This document shows positions 18,691-27,105 of a DNA stretch of 64,000 nt, in pieces. The notes under the pieces were generated by a model. The model saw nothing but the letters and a program-made list of their open reading frames with translations, ran no database searches and was not told the DNA's origin. The position numbers were made by a program, and so were the translations under genes. The DNA comes from Leifsonia poae (GTDB lineage Bacteria; Actinomycetota; Actinomycetes; Actinomycetales; Microbacteriaceae), in contig NZ_JAIHLP010000002.1 in assembly GCF_020009625.1 (NCBI RefSeq), forward strand, positions 3,782,001-3,846,000, given 5' to 3'. Each line of letters opens with the position of its first letter. The first letter of the stretch is position 1.

Positions 18691-19569
18691 ATGGCCACGA
18701 ACGCCATCGAGGTCACCGACCTCCGAAAATCGTTCGGCGACGAACGAGTCCTCGATGGAATCGACCTGCACGTGCAGGCCGGAACCGTCTTCGCATTGCT
18801 CGGGCCGAACGGTGCGGGCAAGACGACGCTCATCAACATCCTCGCCACACTGGTGACGCCCGACTCGGGCAGCGCGAGCGTCGCCGGGTACGACGTCGTC
18901 GCCGAGCGTGAGGGTGTGAAACGCTCGATCAGCCTCACCGGGCAATCAGCCGCCGTCGACGAGGTGCTCACCGGCGAGGAGAACCTGCGCATGATGGCGC
19001 GACTCTCCGGCTACACGCCCGCCGCTGCCCGACTTCGCGCCGCCGAACTCATCGGCCGCTTCGACCTCTCCGATGCCGCCCGCAAGCGGGTCAAGACGTA
19101 TTCCGGCGGTATGCGCCGCCGACTCGACCTCGCGATCAGCCTGGTGGCCACGCCGCCGGTCATCTTCCTCGACGAACCGACGACAGGACTCGACACCCGC
19201 AGCAGGCAGACCCTCTGGACGATGATCCTCGCCCTCGCGTCGCAGGGAATCACGATCTTCCTCACCACGCAATACCTGGAAGAGGCGGACCAACTCGCCG
19301 ATCGCATCGCGGTCATCGACCACGGTCTCGTCGTCGCCGAGGGCACAGCGGCGGAGCTCAAGGCGCGCGTCGGCGGCGAGGTCGTGGAATTGCGCGACGC
19401 GAACGACGAGATCGTGCGCGAACTCCCCACCGACGGCACCGTGCACGGGCTGCGCGACGCCATCGACACACTCGACGCGGCGGCCGTGCCGGGATCGAGC
19501 GTCAGCATCCGCAAACCGAGCATGGACGATGTGTTCCTTGCTCTCACCGAACTGGAGGTCACCCGCTGA
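18691..19569 (+). CDS. ABC exporter ATP-binding protein, DrrA family
   Basis: 292-residue ATPase of the daunorubicin-resistance (DrrA) type. Walker A GPNGAGKTT is at residues 38-46, the signature YSGGMRRRLDLA and Walker B IFLDEPTTGLD follow, and the C-terminal region with VRELPTDG-like segments matches the DrrA extension. The ATG 18691 has GAAAGGGA upstream. The stop overlaps the permease start as TGATG. The pair probably exports a hydrophobic compound or drug and is probably repressed by the divergent TetR gene; the substrate is unknown. Confidence 0.88.
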   Translation: MATNAIEVTDLRKSFGDERVLDGIDLHVQAGTVFALLGPNGAGKTTLINILATLVTPDSGSASVAGYDVVAEREGVKRSISLTGQSAAVDEVLTGEENLRMMARLSGYTPAAARLRAAELIGRFDLSDAARKRVKTYSGGMRRRLDLAISLVATPPVIFLDEPTTGLDTRSRQTLWTMILALASQGITIFLTTQYLEEADQLADRIAVIDHGLVVAEGTAAELKARVGGEVVELRDANDEIVRELPTDGTVHGLRDAIDTLDAAAVPGSSVSIRKPSMDDVFLALTELEVTR

Positions 19570-20390
19570 TGACGACCGCACTCCTTCCCGATCGCCTCCC
19601 GGCCGCGGCATCCGCCCCCGCCGACCGAACCGTCTCCGGTCTCACGAGCACCGTCGTCTTCATCGGCCGCAGCCTGCGCCACACGCTGCGCAACACCGAG
19701 GCCCTCACAATGGCCGTCGTGCTACCGGTGATGCTCATGCTGCTGTTCACCTACGTGTTCGGCGGCGCGCTCGACGCGAAAGGCGGGTATGTGAACTACG
19801 TCGTGCCCGGGATCATCCTGCTCTGCGCCGGCTTCGGCTCCTCGAGCACCGCGGTCGACGTGGCCGAGGACATGACCAACGGGATCGTCGATCGGTTCCG
19901 CACTATGCCGCTCCGCGCGAACGGGGTGATCACCGGTCATGTCGTCGCGAGTCTCGTTCGCAACCTCATCGCCACCGGGGTGGTGATCGGCGTCGCCCTC
20001 GCCGTCGGGTTCCGACCCACCGCCAACCCGGTCGAGTGGCTCGGCGCCCTCGGGATCATCGCATTGTTCATTCTGGCGATCACCTGGCTCTACGCCGCCA
20101 TCGGATTGGCGGCCCGCACGCCCTCCGCCGCGAGCAGCTACGGTTTCGCCCTCCTGTTCCTGCCGTACCTCTCCAGCGCTTTCGTCCCACCGGAGACGAT
20201 GCCGAGCTGGTTGCAGTGGATCGCCGACAACCAGCCGATCACGCCGATCATCGAAACGATCCGCGGGCTCCTGCTCGGCACCGACAGCGGCGACCGGCCG
20301 CTGTGGGCGCTCGGCTGGTGCCTGGTGATCATCGTCGGAGCGTACGTCTGGGCCGCGATCCTCTTCCGTCGCAAAGCCGCCCGCCGCTGA
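19569..20390 (+). CDS. ABC-2 type permease, DrrB family
   Basis: 273-residue integral membrane protein with about six hydrophobic segments, the first near residues 46-64 (LTMAVVLPVMLMLLFTYVFGG). The VPGIILLCAGFGSSSTAVDVAEDM segment and the PEXMPSWLQWIADNQPITPII segment before the last helices are typical of ABC-2 exporters. It would form the membrane channel for the preceding ATPase, with which it is translationally coupled. Confidence 0.88.
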   Translation: MTTALLPDRLPAAASAPADRTVSGLTSTVVFIGRSLRHTLRNTEALTMAVVLPVMLMLLFTYVFGGALDAKGGYVNYVVPGIILLCAGFGSSSTAVDVAEDMTNGIVDRFRTMPLRANGVITGHVVASLVRNLIATGVVIGVALAVGFRPTANPVEWLGALGIIALFILAITWLYAAIGLAARTPSAASSYGFALLFLPYLSSAFVPPETMPSWLQWIADNQPITPIIETIRGLLLGTDSGDRPLWALGWCLVIIVGAYVWAAILFRRKAARR

Positions 20391-20418
20391 CGCCCCCTCC
20401 GCCGTCCCCGTCGCCCCG

Positions 20419-20487
20419 GCCGCATCATTTGTGCCGAATGTCGACTCCCGCACGCTGAGAGCCGACATTCGGCACAAATGATGCGGC
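20419..20487. repeat. Perfect 25-bp inverted repeat
   Basis: Arms 20419-20443 and 20463-20487 are exact reverse complements (outer end GCCGCATCATTTGTGCC, inner end GAATGTCG), separated by 19 bases; CTC/GAG inside the loop can extend the stem. There is no T tract, so it is not a standard terminator. It sits between the DrrB-type permease gene and a membrane-protein gene, in otherwise featureless DNA. Confidence 0.9.
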
Positions 20488-20599
20488 AGGGGCGCGGAGA
20501 GTCTGAGGGGATCAGTAGGTCGTGGGGTGGTATTCGAATGCGAACGCGGAGCGGAGGGTGCCACGCTGCAGGAGCGGGGCCCGCGTGAGGAGGTTCGCT

Positions 20600-22090
20600 G
20601 TGCCGGTGCTCAGAACAGAAGCTGCTTCCGGCACGCCTGTCAGACCCTGGACGGCGATACGGCCGATGCTCGCGGCGGTCCGCTCGCTGGCGGGCCGGCA
20701 CCCGGCTCCTGTGCTGGCCTCTTTCACCGTCGTCTGCGCCCTGGCCTGGGCACTGGTCGCCTGGCTCCGTCTTCCCGCGATCGCACGGGACACGCTCTGG
20801 GCGGAAGACGGCCGCACCTTTCTTCAGGCCGCGGGCGCACACGGATTGCTGAACACCCTGTTCGTGCCGTATGCCGGCTATCTGCACCTCGTTCCGCGCA
20901 TCCTCGCCGGGCTCGTCGTGCTTCTGCCGGTCGACGCGTGGGCGATCGGGATGACCGCCGGCTCCTGCCTCGTCGCCGGCTTCCTCGCTGCGGTCGTCTT
21001 CGTGTGCGCACGGGACATCGTGCCCTGGCTGCCCGCGCGGCTTCTCGTCGCTTCGCTGACGGTGCTCGCGCCGCTGGCCCCGCGCGAGGTGCTCGGGAAT
21101 GCGGCCAATGTGCACTCCCTGTTCCTTTGGGCGCTGCTCTGGATGCTGCTGTACCGCCCGCGGACGCAACGCGGCGCCGTAGCGCTCGGCGTGATCGCCC
21201 TGGTCGCGTCCTTCACCGAGATCCAGTCGCTGCTCCTGCTTCCGCTGTTAGTGCTTCGTCCGCGGGAACCGCTGCGGTGGATCGTGCGCGCCGGGCTGCT
21301 TCTCGGGCTGTTCGTTCAGGTCGTCGTCACGCTGGCGTGGCCGCGCGCGCATCCGGGGAACCCGCCGGTGCCGTTGCTCTCCGAACTGTACGGGTATCTG
21401 ATCAACGCGGTCACGCCGCTCGCCGTGCCGCAGACGTCGATCGGTCCGCTGATCGCCGCCTGGGGGCCGGCGGTCGGTCTCGTGATCCTGGTCGCATTGA
21501 CGCCGGCCGTCATCTTCGCCGTGATGCGTGGGCGGCGGGAGCGGCGTTTCGCCGTCGTTGCGCTGGTCGCCGGATCGCTCGTCTGCGTCTTCGTGGATCT
21601 CACGACGAACCCCAACAGCTTCTACGATTACGCGTCGATGACCCAGGACGAGCTGCGGACCGTGTGGCTGATGCGCTACGGAGTGGTGCCGTCGATGATG
21701 CTCGCCGCGACGGTGCCGATCGCCGCCTCCCTCGCCTGGGAGCGTCGAGCCCAGGCCAAACGAGCCCCGGCCAAACGAGCCCAGGCCAAACGAGCCCCGG
21801 TCAAACGAGTCCCGGGCAGTCGAGCCCCGAGAAGACTTGGATCGGGCGCGTCGCTGCCGGGCGCCCTCGCGGTTTCATCGTGCCTGCTGCTTGCGGTCCT
21901 GCTGCTCGCCCAGGTCGGTCCGCAGCCGACGCGACGATCGGGAGGCCCGGCCTGGCAGCCGCAGGTCACGGCGGCGCGTTCCGAGTGCATCCGGGAGCCG
22001 GAGCTCGACTCGGTCGTGCTGCGCGAAACGCTCGGGTGGCACGTTGTGGTCGACTGTTCCCGGTTGTCGCCGCTCGCCGACCCCGACTGA
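20600..22090 (+). CDS. Polytopic membrane protein, possible GT-C glycosyltransferase
   Basis: 496 residues with roughly nine to eleven hydrophobic segments. The first segment (residues about 38-55, VLASFTVVCALAWALVAWL) is followed by an outward loop containing WAEDGRTF, an acidic pair in the position used by GT-C glycosyltransferases that take lipid-linked sugars; this is the main hint of function. Between the last two segments lies a basic repeat tract rich in Ala, Lys, Arg and Pro. The start GTG 20600 has GAGGAGG six bases upstream; longer versions start at 20522. It is a single gene converging on a HAD gene. I do not recognise a precise family. Confidence 0.6.
   Translation: MPVLRTEAASGTPVRPWTAIRPMLAAVRSLAGRHPAPVLASFTVVCALAWALVAWLRLPAIARDTLWAEDGRTFLQAAGAHGLLNTLFVPYAGYLHLVPRILAGLVVLLPVDAWAIGMTAGSCLVAGFLAAVVFVCARDIVPWLPARLLVASLTVLAPLAPREVLGNAANVHSLFLWALLWMLLYRPRTQRGAVALGVIALVASFTEIQSLLLLPLLVLRPREPLRWIVRAGLLLGLFVQVVVTLAWPRAHPGNPPVPLLSELYGYLINAVTPLAVPQTSIGPLIAAWGPAVGLVILVALTPAVIFAVMRGRRERRFAVVALVAGSLVCVFVDLTTNPNSFYDYASMTQDELRTVWLMRYGVVPSMMLAATVPIAASLAWERRAQAKRAPAKRAQAKRAPVKRVPGSRAPRRLGSGASLPGALAVSSCLLLAVLLLAQVGPQPTRRSGGPAWQPQVTAARSECIREPELDSVVLRETLGWHVVVDCSRLSPLADPD
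21746..21835 (+). repeat. In-frame 15-bp tandem repeat (6 copies, degenerate)
   Basis: Units of CGAGCCCAGGCCAAA and variants start at 21746, 21761, 21776, 21791, 21806 and 21821. Because 15 is a multiple of 3 the frame is kept, producing a basic stretch with the period-5 pattern RAQAK/RAPAK in a loop of the membrane protein. Confidence 0.85.
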
Positions 22091-22097
22091 TCCCGCC

Positions 22098-22724
22098 TCA
22101 GCGGTCGGCGAAGGCGTGCACGGCGGCGAGCAGGGCGTCGGTGTCGAAACTGCCGTCGTCGCGCTTCGTGAAATGGTAGGCGTGCATCCCGGCGTCGCGG
22201 GCGCCCTCGACGTTCTCGAGGGAGTCGTCGAACAGGATGGCGTCGCCGGCCGGAACACCGAACCGGCCGAGCGCTCGCGTGTAGATGCGCCGTTCGGGTT
22301 TGCGTGCGCCGAGCACGGCGGAGACGAGGTCGTTCCCCTGCAGCACGCCCACGATCTCCGGAGTGAGCACCGGAAGCGAGTCTTTGAACGGGATGGGGTT
22401 GTTCGACAGCAGAGACACGGTTCCCAATCGCGATGCTTCGTGCAGCGCCGCGATGGAACCCGGGATGGCGGTCATGGCGGCCTTCCGGGCCTGCTGCCAC
22501 TGGCCGAGTGTGAGGCGGGCACCTGTCACGTCGGCGAAGACGTCGAGGTACTCCTCGCTCGTGGCGTACTCGCCGATCTCGGCGGCGCGCTCGTGTCCGC
22601 CGGCCCACCAGGTGGAGGCGAGGTGGTACTGGCTCACACCGCTCAACGTCGCGAGCATCGGCAGGCGCTTGTGGAAGTCGTAGTCGTAGAGGGTCTTGTC
22701 GCAGTCGAAGAAGTAGACATCCAT
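22098..22724 (-). CDS. HAD-superfamily hydrolase, pyrimidine-5'-nucleotidase-like
   Basis: 208-residue phosphatase. Motif I is FFDCDKTLYDYD at the N-terminus, motif II VSLLSNNP, motif III has the Lys of ARKPERRIY, and motif IV is FDDSLENVEGARDAG; the cap is helical, as in subclass I enzymes such as SDT1 and nucleotidases. ATG 22724 is chosen because motif I begins six residues later; an upstream in-frame start adds 11 residues. The substrate is not predictable. It diverges from sua5 and converges with the membrane-protein gene. Confidence 0.78.
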   Translation of the reverse strand: MDVYFFDCDKTLYDYDFHKRLPMLATLSGVSQYHLASTWWAGGHERAAEIGEYATSEEYLDVFADVTGARLTLGQWQQARKAAMTAIPGSIAALHEASRLGTVSLLSNNPIPFKDSLPVLTPEIVGVLQGNDLVSAVLGARKPERRIYTRALGRFGVPAGDAILFDDSLENVEGARDAGMHAYHFTKRDDGSFDTDALLAAVHAFADR

Positions 22725-22771
22725 CGACTCCAGTATCGACCACAGCGCAGGGAACAACCCGATGGCTCAAC

Positions 22772-22777
22772 TATCAT
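22772..22777 (+). promoter_or_regulatory. -10 box of sua5/yrdC, probable leaderless transcript
   Basis: TATCAT ends 9 bases before the ATG, with no ribosome-binding site between. No good -35 box is seen. Confidence 0.4.
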
Positions 22778-22786
22778 TGTGGCGAC

Positions 22787-23524
22787 ATGTCTCCCATCTA
22801 CGACTGCTCTGTCGACTCCGAACTCCTCTCCGGCATGAGGCTGGCCCGCGCCGCCATCGGCCGGGGCGAGCTCGTCGTGATCCCCACCGACACGGTTTAC
22901 GGCGTCGCTGCGGATGCGTTCAACCCGGCTGCCGTGCAACGTCTGCTCGACGCGAAGGGGCGCGGCCGCCAGTCGCCGCCACCGGTGCTGATCCCCGGCA
23001 TCCCCACGCTCGCCGCGCTCGCTGAGGTCGTGCCGCAGGCCGTCACCGATCTCGTGCAGGCGTTCTGGCCTGGGGGTCTCACCGTCGTCCTCCCCGCCCA
23101 GCCGTCGCTGGTGTGGGACCTGGGGGAGACCCGCGGAACCGTCGCCCTTCGCATGCCGAGCGATACGGTCGCGCTTGAGCTTCTCTCCGAGACCGGACCT
23201 CTCGCCGTCTCGTCCGCCAATCTCACCGGTCGTCCGGCCGCGCGTACCGCGGCCGAGGCCGAGGGGATGCTCGGCTCCTCGGTCGAGGTCTACCTCGAAG
23301 GCGGGGAGGCCGGCGGCGCGTACGACCGCGTCGACGACCGCGACTCCTCCTCCACCATCGTCGATGCGACGGCGTTGGCCGCGGGCACCGGACTGTTGCG
23401 GATCCTGCGCCACGGCGTCATCTCCGAGGAGCGCATCCGTGCGATCGTCGGAGACCAGCTGGCCACGGCCGACACGACGGAGCCGGCCGACACGACCGGG
23501 CAAGCCTCGGACGCCCCGCTGTGA
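22787..23524 (+). CDS. L-threonylcarbamoyladenylate synthase (Sua5/YrdC family)
   Basis: 245-residue YrdC-domain enzyme that makes threonylcarbamoyl-AMP for the t6A modification of tRNAs reading ANN codons. Landmarks are the N-terminal VVIPTDTVYGVAADAFN, the KGRGRQSPPPVLIPG segment and the VSSANLTGRPAARTAAEA region; there is a short C-terminal extension ending in an acidic, Thr-rich tail. The usual neighbour prmC lies 5 kb upstream. The stop overlaps the wecA-like start as GTGA. Confidence 0.92.
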   Translation: MSPIYDCSVDSELLSGMRLARAAIGRGELVVIPTDTVYGVAADAFNPAAVQRLLDAKGRGRQSPPPVLIPGIPTLAALAEVVPQAVTDLVQAFWPGGLTVVLPAQPSLVWDLGETRGTVALRMPSDTVALELLSETGPLAVSSANLTGRPAARTAAEAEGMLGSSVEVYLEGGEAGGAYDRVDDRDSSSTIVDATALAAGTGLLRILRHGVISEERIRAIVGDQLATADTTEPADTTGQASDAPL

Positions 23525-24771
23525 CCCTCCTTCTCGCACTGGCGCTGATCTCGGCGGTGATCACCTTCGGGATGTCCCTGGTGGTATACAAGGTGAGCCT
23601 GCGCTACCGGCTCTACCCGAAGATCCGCGAGCGAGACGTGCACACCACCCCGACGCCGCGGCTGGGCGGGATTGCGATGTTCCTCGGCATCCTCGTCGCC
23701 TTCGGAGTCGCCTATCTCTTGTCGAGCCAATTCGGCGTGCTCGCTCTGATCTTCACCGATTCGGGGCCGATCCTCGCCATCCTGGGCGCCTCCCTGCTGA
23801 TCGTGGTGATCGGCGTCGCCGACGACGTCTGGGATCTCGACTGGGTGACGAAGCTGGCCGGCCAGTTCGTCGCCGCGGGGCTCGTGGCCTGGCTCGGCGT
23901 GCAGATCTACTCGCTGCCGATCGCCGGCCTCACCGTCGGCTCTCCGGTGATGAGCATCCTGATCACGCTGTTCGCCATCGTGCTGGTGATGAACGCCATC
24001 AACTTCATCGACGGGCTCGACGGGCTCGTGGCGGGTGTCGCGCTGATCGCGAACGGTGCGTTCCTCGTCTACACCTATCTGCTGCAGCGGGAGATCAGTC
24101 CGCAGAACTACTTCAGCCTGGCCGGAGTGATCGCGGCCATCCTCGTCGGCGCTTGTGCCGGGTTCCTGCCGCTCAACTGGCATCCGGCCAAGATGTTCAT
24201 GGGGGATGCGGGTGCCCTGCTGATCGGACTTCTCATGGCGACGTCGGCGATCTCCGTCACCGGAACAATCAACCCCGAGGCCCTGTCGACGCTCGGAAAG
24301 TCGTCGCTCGTGCCCGCCTTCATCCCGATCATCCTGCCGTTCGCCGTGCTGATCGTGCCGTTGCTCGACTTCGGACTCGCCGTCATCCGCCGGCTGCGGG
24401 CGGGCAAGTCGCCGTTCAGCGCCGACCGCAAGCACCTGCACCACCGCCTGCTCGACATGGGCCACAGTCACCTGCACGCCGTGCTGATCTTCTACGCCTG
24501 GACGGCGGTGCTGTCCATCGGCTGCCTGCTGTTCTTCTTCGATCCGTACTGGATGGCGATCGTCTTCGTGGCCATCGGCCTCGTCGTGTGCACCGCGTTC
24601 ACCCTCGCTCCGCTCAGCCGCCGCAAGGTCACCGAGGCCGCCGCGGAGCTCGCGCCGGCCGGCACCGCGGAGGCGGACGCCACCGCCCGCTTCGACCAGC
24701 TCGACGTCGCGAGCGAGAACCCGCCCGATGCGACCCCTCAGACCGCCCACGCCCCCAAGGAGATCCGATGA
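23521..24771 (+). CDS. wecA: Undecaprenyl/decaprenyl-phosphate GlcNAc-1-phosphate transferase (WecA/MraY family)
   Basis: 416-residue polytopic enzyme that moves a sugar-1-phosphate from a UDP-sugar to polyprenyl phosphate, the first step of arabinogalactan-linker or other wall glycan synthesis. Motifs are ADDVWDLDW near residue 100, NAINFIDGLDG near 158 and the HLHHR nucleotide-binding motif near 306, with about eleven hydrophobic segments. The C-terminal ~50 residues are a polar Ala/Pro-rich tail. GTG 23521 overlaps the sua5 stop. The sua5-wecA-atp order is typical of actinobacteria. Confidence 0.9.
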   Translation: MTLLLALALISAVITFGMSLVVYKVSLRYRLYPKIRERDVHTTPTPRLGGIAMFLGILVAFGVAYLLSSQFGVLALIFTDSGPILAILGASLLIVVIGVADDVWDLDWVTKLAGQFVAAGLVAWLGVQIYSLPIAGLTVGSPVMSILITLFAIVLVMNAINFIDGLDGLVAGVALIANGAFLVYTYLLQREISPQNYFSLAGVIAAILVGACAGFLPLNWHPAKMFMGDAGALLIGLLMATSAISVTGTINPEALSTLGKSSLVPAFIPIILPFAVLIVPLLDFGLAVIRRLRAGKSPFSADRKHLHHRLLDMGHSHLHAVLIFYAWTAVLSIGCLLFFFDPYWMAIVFVAIGLVVCTAFTLAPLSRRKVTEAAAELAPAGTAEADATARFDQLDVASENPPDATPQTAHAPKEIR

Positions 24772-25265
24772 CCGACCACGAGAGCGATACGCCTTCGGCC
24801 GGCCAGAGCGGCACACCTGTCGCACAGCCGAGTTCGACCCCAGTCTTCAAGGATGTGCTCAAGTACGGGGCGCTTCTCGCCCTCATCATCGCGGTGGTCG
24901 GCGCCGTGCTCGGGGGAGTGTTCGCCGGATGGGTCGGTGTGACGAGTGCGCTGATCGGCACGGTCATGGCGGTCGTCTTCCTCGGCATCACGGCGCTGAG
25001 CATCCTGATCGCCAACCGGTTCGTCGGCAGCGAACTCTTCGTCGGACTGTTCTTCGGCATCGTGCTCGGCGGGTGGCTGCTCAAGTTCGTGCTGTTCATC
25101 GTGCTGGCCGTCGTGCTCAAGGGCCAGCCCTGGATCAACCCGGTCGTGCTGTTCCTCAGCCTGATCGCCGGGGTGATCGGGTCGCTCGTCGTCGACATGA
25201 TCGTGGTCTTCCGATCACGCATTCCGTATGTCAGCGATCCCAAGCAGCCCGCTGGCGACCGGTGA
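24768..25265 (+). CDS. AtpI-like membrane protein preceding the ATP synthase operon
   Basis: 165-residue protein with a polar N-terminus rich in Ser, Thr and Pro, then four hydrophobic segments (about residues 31-53, 58-80, 90-112 and 121-143). Position directly before atpB and size match the small AtpI-type proteins that in other bacteria help assemble the c-ring, but sequence identity to AtpI is not obvious by eye. ATG 24768 overlaps the wecA-like stop (ATGA) and has AAGGAG upstream. Confidence 0.6.
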   Translation: MTDHESDTPSAGQSGTPVAQPSSTPVFKDVLKYGALLALIIAVVGAVLGGVFAGWVGVTSALIGTVMAVVFLGITALSILIANRFVGSELFVGLFFGIVLGGWLLKFVLFIVLAVVLKGQPWINPVVLFLSLIAGVIGSLVVDMIVVFRSRIPYVSDPKQPAGDR

Positions 25266-25276
25266 GCCGTATCCGA

Positions 25277-25307
25277 TTCGTTACCCTGCGAAAACTCTTG
25301 TAGAGTT
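25277..25307 (+). promoter_or_regulatory. Possible atp operon promoter
   Basis: TAGAGT at 25301-25306 could be a -10 box, overlapped by the palindrome AACTCT-TGT-AGAGTT (25293-25307); TTCGTT (25277-25282) is a weak -35. The leader to atpB would be about 125 bases. The palindrome may be an operator. Confidence 0.3.
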
Positions 25308-25441
25308 GGAGAAGTTCCCCCACCCAGCACTCGCTCGAATGAGGTTATTCGTCGAGGAAATGCAGGGTGTTCACATGTTCGTCGTCGCGAGAGCTGATGC
25401 TCGACGCCCCGAAACAGGAGATAGCGCTGTTAGCTAACGCT

Positions 25442-26239
25442 GTGAACCTGCTGGTCCAGACCGCAAGCTCCGATGGTGGCAGCTTCCACGGTCCGTCGAT
25501 CGATGAGTTCTTTCCCCCCGTCATTTTTTCCATCGGTGGCTTCGAGGTCAACCGGATCATGGTCATCCGCTTCATCGCGGTGTTGGCCATCGTCCTGATC
25601 TTCTGGCTCGGCACCCGGCGCATGAAGATCGTCCCCGGACGCTTCCAGTCGATCGTAGAGATGGGGCTCGACTTCGTTCGGGTCAACATCGCAGAAGATC
25701 TCCTCGGCAAGAAGGACGGCCGTCGCTTCCTTCCGTTGCTGACGACGATCTTCTTCATGGTGCTGTTCATGAACCTCACGGGCATCATCCCGTTCCTGAA
25801 CATCGCGGGAACCTCGGTGATCGGCGTGCCGCTCGTGCTCGCGGTCGTCGCGTACATCACCTTCATCTACGCCGGCATCAAGAAGAGTCCGGGCAACTTC
25901 TTCAAGAACGCTCTCTTCCCGCCCGGTGTGCCCAAAGGCCTCTACATCATCGTGACGCCGATCGAGTTCATCTCGACCTTCGTGCTGCGCCCGGTCACGC
26001 TGACGCTCCGTCTCCTGATGAACATGGTCGTCGGTCACCTCCTGCTCGTGCTGTTCTTCAGCGCGACCTCGTTCTTCCTCTTCACCGCGGGGAGCTGGTG
26101 GTCGCTCTTCGGAGTCGGCACGATGGCGTTCGGTCTCGCGTTCACCCTGTTCGAAATCCTGGTGGCTGTCCTCCAGGCTTACGTCTTCGCACTGCTCACG
26201 GCTGTCTACGTGCAGCTCGCAGTCGCCGAGGAACACTAA
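25442..26239 (+). CDS. atpB: ATP synthase F0 subunit a
   Basis: Proton-channel subunit of the membrane sector, about 265 residues with five to six hydrophobic segments. The conserved fourth-helix region FVLRPVTLTLRLLMNMVVGH holds the Arg needed for proton transfer, and the C-terminal AYVFALLTAVYVQLAVAEEH is typical. The start is uncertain: GTG 25442 gives the family length, while ATG 25397 and GTG 25367 extend the frame by 15 and 25 residues. AGGAG at 25416-25420 is far from 25442 and the palindrome GTTAGCTAAC (25429-25438) lies between them. Confidence 0.93.
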   Translation: MNLLVQTASSDGGSFHGPSIDEFFPPVIFSIGGFEVNRIMVIRFIAVLAIVLIFWLGTRRMKIVPGRFQSIVEMGLDFVRVNIAEDLLGKKDGRRFLPLLTTIFFMVLFMNLTGIIPFLNIAGTSVIGVPLVLAVVAYITFIYAGIKKSPGNFFKNALFPPGVPKGLYIIVTPIEFISTFVLRPVTLTLRLLMNMVVGHLLLVLFFSATSFFLFTAGSWWSLFGVGTMAFGLAFTLFEILVAVLQAYVFALLTAVYVQLAVAEEH

Positions 26240-26512
<273 letters not shown>

Positions 26513-26547
26513 TAGTCCTCTTTATCTCTCTTCAGTAAGGAGGAACG

Positions 26548-27105
26548 ATGCTCAACGGTGTGGTTATCGCCGCAGCGGCAGCTGAGCAGCGCAACCCGCT
26601 CATTCCCGAGTGGTACGACATCGTCGGTTCGCTGATCTGCTTCCTCATCATCCTGTTCTTCTTCTGGAAGCTCGTGCTTCCGCGCATGAAGAAGCTGCTG
26701 GATGAGCGCGCCGAGGCGATCGAAGGAAACATCGCCAAGGCCGACGAGGCACAGCACAAGGCGGAGGCGCTCCTCGAGGAGTACACCGCCCAGCTCGCCG
26801 ACGCGCGCAGCGAAGCGGCGAAGATCCGCGAGCAGGCTCGGACCGACGGTCAGAAGATCGTCGCCGAAGCCAAGGAGAACGCCACGGCGGAAGCCGCGCG
26901 CGTCACCTCGAACGCCCAGACCCAGATCGAGGCCGAGCGTCAGGCGGCCGTCGTGTCGCTGCGTGGCGAGGTCGGATCCCTGGCGATCGACCTGGCCTCC
27001 GGTGTGGTCGGCGAAGCGCTCAACGATGACAATAAGTCGCAGGCCATCGTCGACCGGTTCCTGGCCGACCTCGAGGCCAGCGAGAAGGCAGGGTCGAGCA
27101 AGTAA
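26548..27105 (+). CDS. atpF: ATP synthase F0 subunit b
   Basis: 185-residue peripheral-stalk protein. One N-terminal membrane helix (about residues 20-42, IVGSLICFLIILFFFWKLVLP) is followed by a long charged coiled-coil (DERAEAIEGNIAKADEAQHKAEALL onwards) that dimerises and links F0 to F1 through delta. AAGGAGG precedes the ATG. The stop overlaps the atpH start as TAATG. Confidence 0.95.
   Translation: MLNGVVIAAAAAEQRNPLIPEWYDIVGSLICFLIILFFFWKLVLPRMKKLLDERAEAIEGNIAKADEAQHKAEALLEEYTAQLADARSEAAKIREQARTDGQKIVAEAKENATAEAARVTSNAQTQIEAERQAAVVSLRGEVGSLAIDLASGVVGEALNDDNKSQAIVDRFLADLEASEKAGSSK

Noticed and set aside
20419..20487. Rho-independent terminator for the DrrB-type gene
   Set aside because: The stem is unusually long, perfect and lacks the T tract; a terminator cannot be excluded but is not shown.
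20522..20599. Longer N-terminus of the polytopic membrane protein
   Set aside because: Arg-rich stretch without ribosome-binding site; GTG 20600 has GAGGAGG at ideal spacing.
23290..24825. 511-residue frame antisense to the wecA-like gene
   Set aside because: No family pattern; wecA motifs on the other strand are complete.
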